A stretch of 35,000 nt of DNA from Pythium myriotylum (GCA_023091665.1 JALJCQ010000004.1:3057501-3092500); one strand, 5' to 3'; shown: positions 19,404-31,520, counted from the stretch's first letter. A program made the numbers and translations. Notes: generated by a model from the letters alone, not told the origin.

Positions 19404-22400
19404 TTAATGCAAGGCCTCTTCAGCTGCCTCTGCGACTTGACTGTTGGTAAAGCCCAGGGCTTCGATGAGTCTTGTTACTTGTTGGAGCTTGATGCTTGAG
19501 TGTGGAATGAGTAGGGCCGAGCACTTGCGCTGAAAAGCACGAGTGTGGAGCTTGAAAATTGCCTCAATGCGTACGGCAACATCGGTCGAATTTTTTTGAA
19601 CGCAATGGAACCGGACTTCGTTTCTGTGGTACCAAATTGAGCGAAGTACGAGAGCGCGAACAAAGTGCAGGAGCAAATACAACGGATATCCGTAAGCTTG
19701 CTTTGCATCCGCCGTGGCTGTGAGATTGGTAAAAAATACCATTTGTTCCCAGGTGAAGTCATCGTCAAATGCCACCCGGAATTTTCGCAGCCAGGGATCC
19801 CATAGGGATTTCGCGAAGTCGCACGTCCAAAAGAGATGTCGCGGCGTCTCCTTGTCAGAACAGCCGAAGGAGCAAGTTTGTGCACTGGCCGGTAAATGCT
19901 GAAGTCGATATCCCAGACGCAATGCGTTGTGTTGCAGACGGAATAGCAAATCGGCGTAGACTGGCAATGTGTACTTGTTGTTCTTGAGGTCGCGTGACCA
20001 AAAGTTGGAGGCTGGAGCCTGTTGTATTTCCAGCCGTTGCAAGGGAAGACTTGGTGAATTTACTGGAAGAAAGATTCTTCGGAGTCGACTGACGGTGAGT
20101 TCTTCTAGTTCGATCTTGTCGAAAATCCACGAGTGACACGCGCTTGCAGTTTGCAAGGGAAAACTCGGGCCGGTGGGGAACACGGTAATTTTTGTCGTGA
20201 CCGGTTCGATGGCTTGGAGAAATTGGCGCACGTACGGAAGATAATATTCACGTGTCGTACTGTGTTGCCGGAGTTCCGTCGCAAGTCGATGGATGTTTGT
20301 AGGGAACCCTGCAAACTTGTACAGGTCTTGAACCGTGAGGATTCTTAGACGTGTTAACAATTGCACGAGCTTGGTGTCGTGTTGTACAAGTGTTTGCGAG
20401 CGTTCACCGTAGTACACCCAATGGTTGTCCAAAATTGGAACCGACAATGCTTCGATGGGAGTTGGGTTGAGCTTGGTAATTTTAGAACACAGTTTTGTTC
20501 TCCAAAGGAATAGAACATGGTTCCAAAATACGCCGAGCGATTTCCAGCGCTTGTTGTGGCGGTCCTTGACACTAGTAACCGGTGCATAGAGTATGTCGAA
20601 GGCATGTCCGTGCGTGGTGACCGTATCAGAGAAAAGTTTCATAATCGGAGTAACCCATGACGGTGGATTGCAAGGTTGACGCCGCACTGCTTGAATGACT
20701 CGGATGAGCGCGTGTACGTGTAGACTGTCGATGGTAGACTCAATGTGATTGATGCCGAGGCCTCCTTGGGACTTTGGCAAAAACCACCAAGCTTGTGCGA
20801 GGATGTTCTGGAGTTTCGCAGTCGCGTTATTCAGTGAACTCAGGAATGCACCGATAATCTTGATAACCTTGGTTTGAAAGGTCTTCGGAATGTGGCAGAC
20901 GCTTGCAGTATACCAAATTGTTGGTAAAACGACGTGGTTCAATATTGTAGCACGTCCTGCAAGTGTCCTAGCACGATATTGCCACAGTAAACATCGCTGC
21001 TGTAAAGTAGCGAGCAACTCCGACAGTCGGTCTTCGTCCGTGAGACTTGGGCCGTAATTAATACCAAGGAGGGTGGCTTCCTCGTCGTTTTTAATGACTT
21101 GGACACCAAGTTGATCGAGACTTCTAAGCAGGTCTGTGTCTTGATCGTCCCACCTTTTAAATGGTAAAATGACTGTCTTGTTGCGGTTTAGTTGCATTCC
21201 GGTTGCATCGCAAAATTCTTGGACGTGCTCAAGAAAAGATGTAGCTTGAGAGAGGTCATTGACAAGTCCTGTACAGTCGTCGGCGAGGCTGATAACTGTG
21301 TGGGGAGCATCGTCGGGATTTGTCTGGAGTCCTGATGTTTGCATCTTGGCGCGTAAGTAATTGAGCATAGGCTCAATATAAATTACAAACAGCGCGGGTG
21401 ATAGCGGGTCGCCTTGTCGCACTCCAGCTCCTAGTTCAAAGGCAGGCAGGGGAGCCCCATTGAACGTAAGGGAGACTAGCGTACCGGGAATGAGTACCCG
21501 TAGCCAGTGGCGAAAGTTTTCGCCAATGCCGAAATGCGTTAGAATACGGTCGAGGACTTCCCAGTTGACACTGTCGAAAGCCTTGGCAAAATCCAGCAAA
21601 ATAGCCCCTGCCTTTGAGTCTTTATCTTGGTAAATTTGGCTGAGGGCTTGGAAGCGAAGATGCGCATTGCGTATATCGCGCCCAGGTACAAAGCCGTATT
21701 GATCTTGATGGAGCAGTGTGTTCAAGATGGTGCCGAGCCGTTTAGCTAAGATCTTGGGGATAATCTTAGCGTCGATGTTCAAAAGAGTGATAGGGCGATA
21801 GTTGCCCGGTTCTGTGCGATCACCCTTCTTGTAAAGGAGCGTGACTTGACCTCGGCGCTGAAACTTGGTCATACGCCCAAGTTGAAATTGTGAGGAGTAC
21901 ACAATTTCTAAGACACGGCTCCACAAGTGGATGTCGGTCTTGTAATAAGCCAGTGGCAGGCCGTCAGGGCCCGGTGCTCGATTTGCAACCGAGGCCTTGA
22001 TTGCACAGAAAATTTCATGTGCAGTAATCGGGGCGTCTAGCATGCGCTGGTCGTCTTCATTGATTTTTCGCGTTGATTCTTCGAGTATGTTCGATAACTT
22101 TTCTTCGTCCCAAGTTGTATTAACTTGTGGGATTTCTCTTGAGGGTGATTTACAAACACGGCCCCAAAAGTGAAGAAAGTCGGTGCATCGAGTTTGCAGA
22201 GCGGCTTCATTCTCGACAGGAATCACAGTCTTGTAGAGAGTTGTTGGCGCCCGCAAAAAATACTCATTGCAACGTTCGGACTTATCTAAGTCTGTATCGA
22301 ACTTTTGTTGCGACCGATAGCTGGCTTGCTCGTCGAGACGGGATGTTAATTCAACCTGCGCTTCGCGCAAAGCCGATTGGTGGACTTCTGTGTTATCGGG

Positions 22401-23615
22401 AGTCGCAGCAAGGTGCTTGAGCTCGTTGACTTTGAGATGAAGCTTTTCAATCGAAGATTGTAGCTGATTCTTCTTGTCGGTAAAGAGTTCTCGCAAATAA
22501 ATTGAATCCTGTCGCTTGTGCTCGTCCAATAGACAACCGGGGTTGAAATTTATACCCTCGGTGTGTTGGATACGAGTTGCGAGATCTACAAGCGAATTTC
22601 GCAGGTAGTCTTGTGCTTCAGGGAGTTCAATTACCCAACTTGGGCACCTCCAAGGAGATTTAGTGTTGGGGCGGAAGACTTTTGACCCGATTAGGAAATC
22701 GACAGCAACGTGGTCGGAATTGGAGACCGACCGCTTCATATCATGTTCGATCTTGGTAAGATTGTCGAATAACTTCCGTGAAATCAGTACGTAGTCCAAT
22801 CTCGCAGTTCGCTGCGGATTTGTGAACTCTTTTCGATCCGGGTTTTGGAGGCGCCATGGGTCTATGACTCCAATGGTTTGCATCCAATTTAACAAAGACT
22901 CGCGTCCTTATACCCGACGTCGACTTGTACCGATTTGATCGAGACTCATGGAGAAGATGGTGTTAAAATCTCCGAGTACGATATGTTGGGAAGTTTCTGG
23001 AAAGATGGTGGGTAGAGCAGAAAAATATTCTGATCGTGGATGCATATTTGGTTCCGAATCCGATTCAGCTTCTAAGGCAGCAATTTCCTGCTCGGGCCAG
23101 GCGGGTTGGGCGTTAATAGTGACATTGTCACCTATTCCCGAACTCGACCGTGATGCCTCTGCCGGTGCCGCCGAAGAAGACTGAACGGACGTGTTGTTGG
23201 GCTGTAGCTGATTCGCCGGCGCGTAGACAACATGTAAATAAATTTCCATGTCGTCTACATATCCTCGTAAGAGAAGATAGCGCCGGAGAATGTGGGGATT
23301 ACTGACAAACCGCGAGGTTACATCAGTAAGGTTCTTGATGGGGCAAGTGGGAGTGACTAGAAGCCCAACACCCGCCTGCCCGTCGAATGGAGTGTCTTGA
23401 TCGTGCGACCAAAACGCGCGGTTGAGGAAGTTGGATTTTTTCCATAGGAAATTAACCCTTTTTAAATTTGCTTGACTGGTAAATCGGCTCTCTTGGATTC
23501 CCACGAATGAAAACGTTCGTGAAAAAAAGTTGAGAGCCGATTGTGAGATGTTGTTGATGCCGTTAACATTGGTGGAATAACCCCGCAGGGACCACGCAGT
23601 GTTAGAGAGAGGCAT
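19404..23615 (-). pseudogene. LINE ORF2, copy 4, with in-frame stop at codon 236
   Basis: 1404 codons from the ATG at 23615 to the stop at 19404. A CAA-to-TAA change at 22908-22910 ends translation after 235 residues, between the GDFN motif (215-218) and D274/SDH of the APE domain, so endonuclease and RT would both be lost. Downstream the frame is open to the end, with D675, RQGDPLSP (733-740), LADD (777-780, normally FADD) and CX3CX7HX4C at 1248-1265. Apart from these two changes the protein matches the other copies. Rescue by readthrough of the stop is possible but unsupported. I call it a pseudogene because of the stop and the substituted catalytic box. Confidence 0.9.
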
Positions 23616-25647
23616 CGACGGTTTGGCTCGAGGCAGACTGAGCCAAAAGTTTCTTCAAGTCGTCCAAAGTAGTGGCGAAATCATCGGGGAGTTTTTCTTT
23701 GACCAACTTGGTACCCAATTCAGACCTTAGCAAGTTAAGGATCGTAGGATCGTCCCACAGGACCCAGTCTTGAGTAGGAATTCTGTTTGCTTCCGTGGGG
23801 AGTAAAGCAAGAACTTTTGTTGGATCAAAATAGATGGAGGGTGCCAGTATTTGCAAGGCAAGATCGACTTCCGCGAGGAAGAGAGCGAATTGCATCCGCT
23901 CTGGAGTTTCCACGATCATTTGCAGTCTAACCAAAGGGTCAGACAGAGCTGGCGAGGTACCGGTCAGTTCCGCAAGGCGATCTTCGTAAGATTCCTTGGG
24001 ACTTGCGAAAGATGCTCTGAAAAGAGCGTGCCTGGTAACTTTCTCCTTAAAGAGTCGGTAATTCGCCGGCGTTGATGAGTCGTAGACCGCTCTAAAAAGA
24101 GACGGTTGAGCTTGGATCTGGGTAAGTAATTGCTCCGGTTCATGTTCCGCGAGGCGTTCGTTCATGAAGGAACTGAGGAAGTCTGTCAGTTGAGACAGTG
24201 ACATTTCTTCCACATCGAAAGATGGTAGAAGAGTCTTCATAACGCCTGTAATGGGTTCCGGGCGTTTTACGCAAGAGGCAACAATATTGTTGACTTCATT
24301 GCGTAATAGCAGATCGTAGTCATTGGGAATATTATCACCCAAGGAGCCCGTAGCAAGCCATTCAAATTTGTTTGGCGTTGCAACTTGGGGATAATTGAAC
24401 GTATGTTCTGGGAGAACGCTGACTTGGGCTTTGTATTGCTTTGTATGAGGCAACACAAAGGTCTTGGAGCGGCGAACGGTTTCGAACACATTCGGAAGGG
24501 TTGAGGATTGAGGCGGAATAAATTTCTGCTTCTTTCCTTGTTGAGTTTCAAAGGAGTGTTCATTGACCAAGAAGGTCATGCCCATGCTTGAGTCACTTTC
24601 CTCGCTGGCATCGCTTTCTTCGTCACTGTCACTTTCCCTACCGGGTGCGTAATCGGAGCTTGAATCGTCGTCCGAATCATTGGGTTGGTTCTTGCTAGCA
24701 TTTTTAGCTAGGTCCGCTTGTAGAGAAGATTTAAAACCGTTTGGTTTTGGATCCTCGTCTTCTCCAGAGTTCATCGACGCATCGTCGTCGTCTTCTTTTG
24801 ATTCTTCGGCGTCGGCTTCCGTCGGTTTTGCTTCTTTGTTGGCTTCAAGCAATTTTTTTGCTGCTTTAGCCGCCGCTTGTTGTGCTTTTCGGTCTTTACG
24901 TTGTTGTTCAATGAATGGTGGAACAACTTTGTTATGTATGGCAAATCGATGGTTTACCACACAAAAACCTTGGGCAAATTGCAATTGACGTAGCGGGGTT
25001 TTTCCGTCAATAAGTAGTGGACTTGGGCACTCTTTTTCGACGAAATAGAACCGTAGATCACGTGAAGATATTCCGTTGGAGCGGATATCGGCGGTAACCT
25101 TCGCAGGTCGCGCGCCAATACGTGTGAGGGAATCATACACCATACTGGGAGTAACTCCAACGGGTAATTTTCTCACGGTAATATAATACCAGTGAGCGTA
25201 CTTAGAGTACGGTTGGATCTTGAATTTCTTACCGCAAATGGAAAGTTCCACATTGCCCAATCTAGCGCATGTGTCCCTATCATTGCAGTCAAAGCTGATT
25301 CCTGCTCCCTTGATACAACTAAAATTGTTGATCATATTGGAAGTGGCAGCCGAAATCCAGGTGGTGGGCTGTTCCGATGAACCAAGTGACGAAAAGATGG
25401 TAAAATCGTCGAAGGTTGCCGTAAGTTCTCCAGCGGGAATCCACATTGGGAAAACTTGATCGGAATTCATCTCCGTTGGCACTCCGCGAAGAGCTGCCAA
25501 TTTGCGATCTTGGTCGGAGAGCTGATCATCAAAGTATGCTTCTTCTGCAGCAGCAAATTCAGCTTCCTTTGGGCGTGATCGCTCGAGTCGTGGGCTTGAT
25601 TGGCGCCATTCATTGCGCCATGTGGTGTTTGCAGTAATCTTGACCAT
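23602..25647 (-). CDS. LINE ORF1 protein, 681 aa, copy 4
   Basis: Identical in predicted protein to ORF1 of copy 1 (Asp at 326). ATG at 25647 in a good context, with an in-frame TAA just upstream. The last 14 nt are shared with the ORF2 start (sense ATGCCTCTCTCTAA). Architecture: N-terminal charged region (to about 60), a hydrophobic region with several cysteines (111-138), the putative RRM-like stretch (about 150-235), a Lys/Ala-rich helix, acidic linkers (277-300, 322-353), and a helical C-terminal region. Probably an RNA-binding chaperone of the LINE RNP, by position. This is an intact frame in a full-length copy. Confidence 0.86.
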   Translation of the reverse strand: MVKITANTTWRNEWRQSSPRLERSRPKEAEFAAAEEAYFDDQLSDQDRKLAALRGVPTEMNSDQVFPMWIPAGELTATFDDFTIFSSLGSSEQPTTWISAATSNMINNFSCIKGAGISFDCNDRDTCARLGNVELSICGKKFKIQPYSKYAHWYYITVRKLPVGVTPSMVYDSLTRIGARPAKVTADIRSNGISSRDLRFYFVEKECPSPLLIDGKTPLRQLQFAQGFCVVNHRFAIHNKVVPPFIEQQRKDRKAQQAAAKAAKKLLEANKEAKPTEADAEESKEDDDDASMNSGEDEDPKPNGFKSSLQADLAKNASKNQPNDSDDDSSSDYAPGRESDSDEESDASEESDSSMGMTFLVNEHSFETQQGKKQKFIPPQSSTLPNVFETVRRSKTFVLPHTKQYKAQVSVLPEHTFNYPQVATPNKFEWLATGSLGDNIPNDYDLLLRNEVNNIVASCVKRPEPITGVMKTLLPSFDVEEMSLSQLTDFLSSFMNERLAEHEPEQLLTQIQAQPSLFRAVYDSSTPANYRLFKEKVTRHALFRASFASPKESYEDRLAELTGTSPALSDPLVRLQMIVETPERMQFALFLAEVDLALQILAPSIYFDPTKVLALLPTEANRIPTQDWVLWDDPTILNLLRSELGTKLVKEKLPDDFATTLDDLKKLLAQSASSQTVDASL

Positions 25648-26773
25648 GTTTCCCTCTTTTTAAATGCAGTATGTTGTTTTTTTGTGGCAGTTTGTCTGTC
25701 TTTTGTTGTTTTTCTTTTTTGGGTGTTTTCTTTTGTGTATACACTCTTTTTTGTGGAGATCTGTGTTTTTTGGGTGTTTTTTTTTTTTTCTCAGAACCAG
25801 AAGGTGGGGGAAACCTCTACTGGCTCTTTGGGGATTGTTGTTTTGAAGGGGATGCGACAGTTGCTCGCTGTCTAGTTTGTGAGAAACGCTCGGGACGGAT
25901 ACAAAAGAGTATCTAGCACCAGGCGTTAGCGGTGGACAGAGAATTGACTCTGTGCAAGCTAAACCAAAGTTTGAATGCGTGTGGGCCTAATCACACGCCA
26001 GTGGAGTAGCAGCACAACTAACAATCCTCAAAAAGGTGGGGTTTTCGGTGCAAAAGCTATCTCAGGAAAAAGACTCCTTTCTGCGGGTCGACCGTGGTGT
26101 GTAGAATATAAAATTCTACGCGTTTCAAAGGGTTCAGATAAAATCTAAACCAAATTAGCGTGACCAACGCTAACAGTGAGAACGTAGCACAACGGTATGT
26201 TTTTCGCAGTGAAAAGCACTTCCACTTGATTTTTCGACACTTCCAGACCTATGCCGTCCCTAGTATTCCTGTTTGACACCGAATGAACCTAAATTCAAGG
26301 GTGTGCAGCACAGAAATACCCTTCCTTATGATCCCAAAAGCCGTCGTGCGAACAGCAGCCAGGATTTTTTAGGTCCTAACGGTTCACGGCACGCTTTTAA
26401 CGGATTCGCTAAAGACTTAATTCTACTCTCACAGAGAGCAGAACCAAGTCACCAACGACTTGCGGATCGGAAGTTTCTTCCAGCGGGTCTAGAACTGCCA
26501 AGCAAAAAAGCTTGGTACAATTCCAAGGGACGTTTCCTGCCTCAAAATGCTGGGTGCTATGCACTGACAACACTTCGGGGCTTTCCTCAATGGCGGTCCG
26601 TATGCGAATCCCCGTAAAGTATAAATACTTAGACGGAAATGGCAATAGCGGCACCACTGGGGGAGCAACGGGGGGGGGCGGCTTCAGAGCTTGAGCGTGG
26701 GGAGCTTGAGCTTGGAGCCTGGCTTGCGCGGTGCCAGGTGTGGACTTGTGCACTAGAGCGCAAATTGAGGAGT
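25648..26773 (-). promoter_or_regulatory. LINE 5' UTR, copy 4
   Basis: 1126 bp with the same hairpin series as in copy 1 (offset 20,049; for example the 7-bp stems at 25977/25992, 26101/26113 and 26155/26167). It begins at the 14-bp 5S repeat, so transcription must initiate at or upstream of this junction to yield full-length RNA. No promoter motif is recognised. Confidence 0.58.
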
Positions 26774-26787
26774 GCTTAACTTCGCAG
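26774..26787 (-). repeat. 14-bp 5S-derived target-site duplication between LINE copies 4 and 5
   Basis: CTGCGAAGTTAAGC on the sense strand, identical to 19132-19145, forming the second half of the duplication around copy 4 and the 3' flank of copy 5. Confidence 0.93.
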
Positions 26788-27045
26788 ATAAATAAATTCC
26801 ATTACACTTAGGGGTGTGTGACTTCTCAATCTGCTTTTCTAGCTAAAATGTATGGGGCGTAATTTAATTGCAATAAATTGCAATCAAATATTGTCCTTGA
26901 CTTGACTTGAGTATATACCGAAATGCCTTGAGTAATACTTCCCGGGGAAAATATTACTATCTTGTAATACTGGGTAATATAGCGCACCGTTGCTGGCAGC
27001 AATAATCCCCAATATTGTAGAGTGTGGGGAGGGGGCTTGGTGTTT
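26788..27045 (-). other. LINE 3' UTR, copy 5
   Basis: 258 bp, of the copy 2/3 sequence type rather than the copy 4 type (it keeps GGGGTGTGTG and the CCCGGGGAAAA form). Same stem-loops and poly(A)-free end. Confidence 0.68.
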
Positions 27046-30000
27046 TTAATGCAAGGCCTCTTCAGCTGCCTCTGCGACTTGACTGTTGGTAAAGCCCAGG
27101 GCTTCGATGAGTCTTGTTACTTGTTGGAGCTTGATGCTTGAGTGTGGAATGAGTAGGGCCGAGCACTTGCGCTGAAAAGCACGAGTGTGGAGCTTGAAAA
27201 TTGCCTCAATGCGTACGGCAACATCGGTCGAATTTTTTTGAACGCAATGGAACCGGACTTCGTTTCTGTGGTACCAAATTGAGCGAAGTACGAGAGCGCG
27301 AACAAAGTGCAGGAGCAAATACAACGGATATCCGTAAGCTTGCTTTGCATCCGCCGTGGCTGTGAGATTGGTAAAAAATACCATTTGTTCCCAGGTGAAG
27401 TCATCGTCAAATGCCACCCGGAATTTTCGCAGCCAGGGATCCCATAGGGATTTCGCGAAGTCGCACGTCCAAAAGAGATGTCGCGGCGTCTCCTTGTCAG
27501 AACAGCCGAAGGAGCAAGTTTGTGCACTGGCCGGTAAATGCTGAAGTCGATATCCCAGACGCAATGCGTTGTGTTGCAGACGGAATAGCAAATCGGCGTA
27601 GACTGGCAATGTGTACTTGTTGTTCTTGAGGTCGCGTGACCAAAAGTTGGAGGCTGGAGCCTGTTGTATTTCCAGCCGTTGCAAGGGAAGACTTGGTGAA
27701 TTTACTGGAAGAAAGATTCTTCGGAGTCGACTGACGGTGAGTTCTTCTAGTTCGATCTTGTCGAAAATCCACGAGTGACACGCGCTTGCAGTTTGCAAGG
27801 GAAAACTCGGGCCGGTGGGGAACACGGTAATTTTTGTCGTGACCGGTTCGATGGCTTGGAGAAATTGGCGCACGTACGGAAGATAATATTCACGTGTCGT
27901 ACTGTGTTGCCGGAGTTCCGTCGCAAGTCGATGGATGTTTGTAGGGAACCCTGCAAACTTGTACAGGTCTTGAACCGTGAGGATTCTTAGACGTGTTAAC
28001 AATTGCACGAGCTTGGTGTCGTGTTGTACAAGTGTTTGCGAGCGTTCACCGTAGTACACCCAATGGTTGTCCAAAATTGGAACCGACAATGCTTCGATGG
28101 GAGTTGGGTTGAGCTTGGTAATTTTAGAACACAGTTTTGTTCTCCAAAGGAATAGAACATGGTTCCAAAATACGCCGAGCGATTTCCAGCGCTTGTTGTG
28201 GCGGTCCTTGACACTAGTAACCGGTGCATAGAGTATGTCGAAGGCATGTCCGTGCGTGGTGACCGTATCAGAGAAAAGTTTCATAATCGGAGTAACCCAT
28301 GACGGTGGATTGCAAGGTTGACGCCGCACTGCTTGAATGACTCGGATGAGCGCGTGTACGTGTAGACTGTCGATGGTAGACTCAATGTGATTGATGCCGA
28401 GGCCTCCTTGGGACTTTGGCAAAAACCACCAAGCTTGTGCGAGGATGTTCTGGAGTTTCGCAGTCGCGTTATTCAGTGAACTCAGGAATGCACCGATAAT
28501 CTTGATAACCTTGGTTTGAAAGGTCTTCGGAATGTGGCAGACGCTTGCAGTATACCAAATTGTTGGTAAAACGACGTGGTTCAATATTGTAGCACGTCCT
28601 GCAAGTGTCCTAGCACGATATTGCCACAGTAAACATCGCTGCTGTAAAGTAGCGAGCAACTCCGACAGTCGGTCTTCGTCCGTGAGACTTGGGCCGTAAT
28701 TAATACCAAGGAGGGTGGCTTCCTCGTCGTTTTTAATGACTTGGACACCAAGTTGATCGAGACTTCTAAGCAGGTCTGTGTCTTGATCGTCCCACCTTTT
28801 AAATGGTAAAATGACTGTCTTGTTGCGGTTTAGTTGCATTCCGGTTGCATCGCAAAATTCTTGGACGTGCTCAAGAAAAGATGTAGCTTGAGAGAGGTCA
28901 TTGACAAGTCCTGTACAGTCGTCGGCGAAGCTGATAACTGTGTGGGGAGCATCGTCGGGATTTGTCTGGAGTCCTGATGTTTGCATCTTGGCGCGTAAGT
29001 AATTGAGCATAGGCTCAATATAAATTACAAACAGCGCGGGTGATAGCGGGTCGCCTTGTCGCACTCCAGCTCCTAGTTCAAAGGCAGGCAGGGGAGCCCC
29101 ATTGAACGTAAGGGAGACTAGCGTACCGGGAATGAGTACCCGTAGCCAGTGGCGAAAGTTTTCGCCAATGCCGAAATGCGTTAGAATACGGTCGAGGACT
29201 TCCCAGTTGACACTGTCGAAAGCCTTGGCAAAATCCAGCAAAATAGCCCCTGCCTTTGAGTCTTTATCTTGGTAAATTTGGCTGAGGGCTTGGAAGCGAA
29301 GATGCGCATTGCGTATATCGCGCCCAGGTACAAAGCCGTATTGATCTTGATGGAGCAGTGTGTTCAAGATGGTGCCGAGCCGTTTAGCTAAGATCTTGGG
29401 GATAATCTTAGCGTCGATGTTCAAAAGAGTGATAGGGCGATAGTTGCCCGGTTCTGTGCGATCACCCTTCTTGTAAAGGAGCGTGACTTGACCTCGGCGC
29501 TGAAACTTGGTCATACGCCCAAGTTGAAATTGTGAGGAGTACACAATTTCTAAGACACGGCTCCACAAGTGGATGTCGGTCTTGTAATAAGCCAGTGGCA
29601 GGCCGTCAGGGCCCGGTGCTCGATTTGCAACCGAGGCCTTGATTGCACAGAAAATTTCATGTGCAGTAATCGGGGCGTCTAGCATGCGCTGGTCGTCTTC
29701 ATTGATTTTTCGCGTTGATTCTTCGAGTATGTTCGATAACTTTTCTTCGTCCCAAGTTGTATTAACTTGTGGGATTTCTCTTGAGGGTGATTTACAAACA
29801 CGGCCCCAAAAGTGAAGAAAGTCGGTGCATCGAGTTTGCAGAGCGGCTTCATTCTCGACAGGAATCACAGTCTTGTAGAGAGTTGTTGGCGCCCGCAAAA
29901 AATACTCATTGCAACGTTCGGACTTATCTAAGTCTGTATCGAACTTTTGTTGCGACCGATAGCTGGCTTGCTCGTCGAGACGGGATGTTAATTCAACCTG

Positions 30001-31104
30001 CGCTTCGCGCAAAGCCGATTGGTGGACTTCTGTGTTATCGGGAGTCGCAGCAAGGTGCTTGAGCTCGTTGACTTTGAGATGAAGCTTTTCAATCGAAGAT
30101 TGTAGCTGATTCTTCTTGTCGGTAAAGAGTTCTCGCAAATAAATTGAATCCTGTCGCTTGTGCTCGTCCAATAGACAACCGGGGTTGAAATTTATACCCT
30201 CGGTGTGTTGGATACGAGTTGCGAGATCTACAAGCGAATTTCGCAGGTAGTCTTGTGCTTCAGGGAGTTCAATTACCCAACTTGGGCACCTCCAAGGAGA
30301 TTTAGTGTTGGGGCGGAAGACTTTTGACCCGATTAGGAAATCGACAGCAACGTGGTCGGAATTGGAGACCGACCGCTTCATATCATGTTCGATCTTGGTA
30401 AGATTGTCGAATAACTTCCGTGAAATCAGTACGTAGTCCAATCTCGCAGTTCGCTGCGGATTTGTGAACTCTTTTCGATCCGGGTTTTGGAGGCGCCATG
30501 GGTCTATGACTCCAATGGTTTGCATCCAATTTAACAAAGACTCGCGTCCTTATACCCGACGTCGACTTGTACCGATTTGATCGAGACTCATGGAGAAGAT
30601 GGTGTTAAAATCTCCGAGTACGATATGTTGGGAAGTTTCTGGAAAGATGGTGGGTAGAGCAGAAAAATATTCTGATCGTGGATGCATATTTGGTTCCGAA
30701 TCCGATTCAGCTTCTAAGGCAGCAATTTCCTGCTCGGGCCAGGCGGGTTGGGCGTTAATAGTGACATTGTCACCTATTCCCGAACTCGACCGTGATGCCT
30801 CTGCCGGTGCCGCCGAAGAAGACTGAACGGACGTGTTGTTGGGCTGTAGCTGATTCGCCGGCGCGTAGACAACATGTAAATAAATTTCCATGTCGTCTAC
30901 ATATCCTCGTAAGAGAAGATAGCGCCGGAGAATGTGGGGATTACTGACAAACCGCGAGGTTACATCAGTAAGGTTCTTGATGGGGCAAGTGGGAGTGACT
31001 AGAAGCCCAACACCCGCCTGCCCGTCGAATGGAGTGTCTTGATCGTGCGACCAAAACGCGCGGTTGAGGAAGTTGGATTTTTTCCATAGGAAATTAACCC
31101 TTTT
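27046..31104 (-). pseudogene. LINE ORF2, copy 5, lacking 51 codons and with stop at codon 236
   Basis: Collinear with ORF2 from about codon 52 (31104) to the normal stop at 27046. It lacks the ORF2 start and the N18/E42 part of the APE domain, and TAA at 30550-30552 replaces Gln236, as in copy 4. Downstream of that stop the frame is open for 1167 codons, with D675, RQGDPLSP, FADD (base 28929 is the F allele) and the zinc knuckle. Non-functional by two independent lesions. The stop is shared with neighbour copy 4 and the truncation with copy 3. Confidence 0.92.
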
Positions 31105-31109
31105 TTAAA

Positions 31110-31505
31110 TTTGTCCAAACAGTAATCCAACCAAGTACGAGAGGAACCGTTGGTTCAGATAATTGGTAACTGCGGTTAGCTGAAAAGCTAGTGCCGCCAA
31201 GCTACCATCTGTAGGATTATGGCTGAACGCCTCTAAGTCAGAATCCATGCTGGAATGGACGATAATCACCCTTCCTGATGTAACGCGAATAGCGATAGGC
31301 GTTTCGGCGCCCAACATCATAAAATTGCAACGCACCCGGTCGTCTGACAAATGTTGGCGGTCGGGAGTATGCTGAATTGTAATTTCAAATATTGGGAAGG
31401 ATAAATCCTTTGTAGACGACTTAAATACAGAACAGGGTGTTGTAAGCATGAGAGTAGTCTTGTACTACGATCTGCTGAGATTTAGCCCTCGTTCTATTGA
31501 TTTGT
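31110..31505 (+). rRNA. 28S-type large-subunit rRNA, 3'-terminal fragment (second copy)
   Basis: Second copy of the 396-nt 28S 3' fragment, at an offset of 13,509 from the first, without differences that I could see. Sarcin-ricin loop at about 31134-31148; terminal GATTTGT at 31499-31505. It is again joined head-to-head with a truncated LINE. Like the first copy it lacks a promoter and the rest of the gene, so it is a relic of a rearranged rDNA unit. Confidence 0.93.
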
Positions 31506-31520
31506 TCATTTCGATGAACA
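31503..31520 (+). other. Hairpin with TTCG loop at the 28S 3' end (second copy)
   Basis: Same TGTTCAT-TTCG-ATGAACA structure as at 17994-18011. Confidence 0.6.

Larger units (their letters stand above)
19146..26773 (-). mobile_element. 5S rDNA-targeting LINE, copy 4, full length (7628 bp)
   Basis: The only copy complete at both ends within the window: 5' UTR (1126 bp), ORF1, ORF2, 3' UTR (258 bp), flanked on both sides by the 14-bp 5S repeat. ORF2 carries a premature stop at codon 236 (22908-22910) and LADD at the RT active site (base 21287). It is full length but probably not autonomous. The 3' UTR differs from the other copies by about two substitutions (near 19170 and 19306). It serves as the reference for coordinates of the other copies. 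Confidence 0.95.
26788..31113 (-). mobile_element. 5S rDNA-targeting LINE, copy 5, 5'-truncated and fused to 28S rDNA
   Basis: Same structure as copy 3 at an offset of 13,509: intact 3' end at the 14-bp repeat, and 5' truncation at the same ORF2 base with the same extra T at the junction with 28S. Unlike copy 3, it carries the codon-236 stop (30550-30552). The RT box is FADD. The shared junction means copies 3 and 5 descend from one rearrangement that was later duplicated. Confidence 0.92.
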
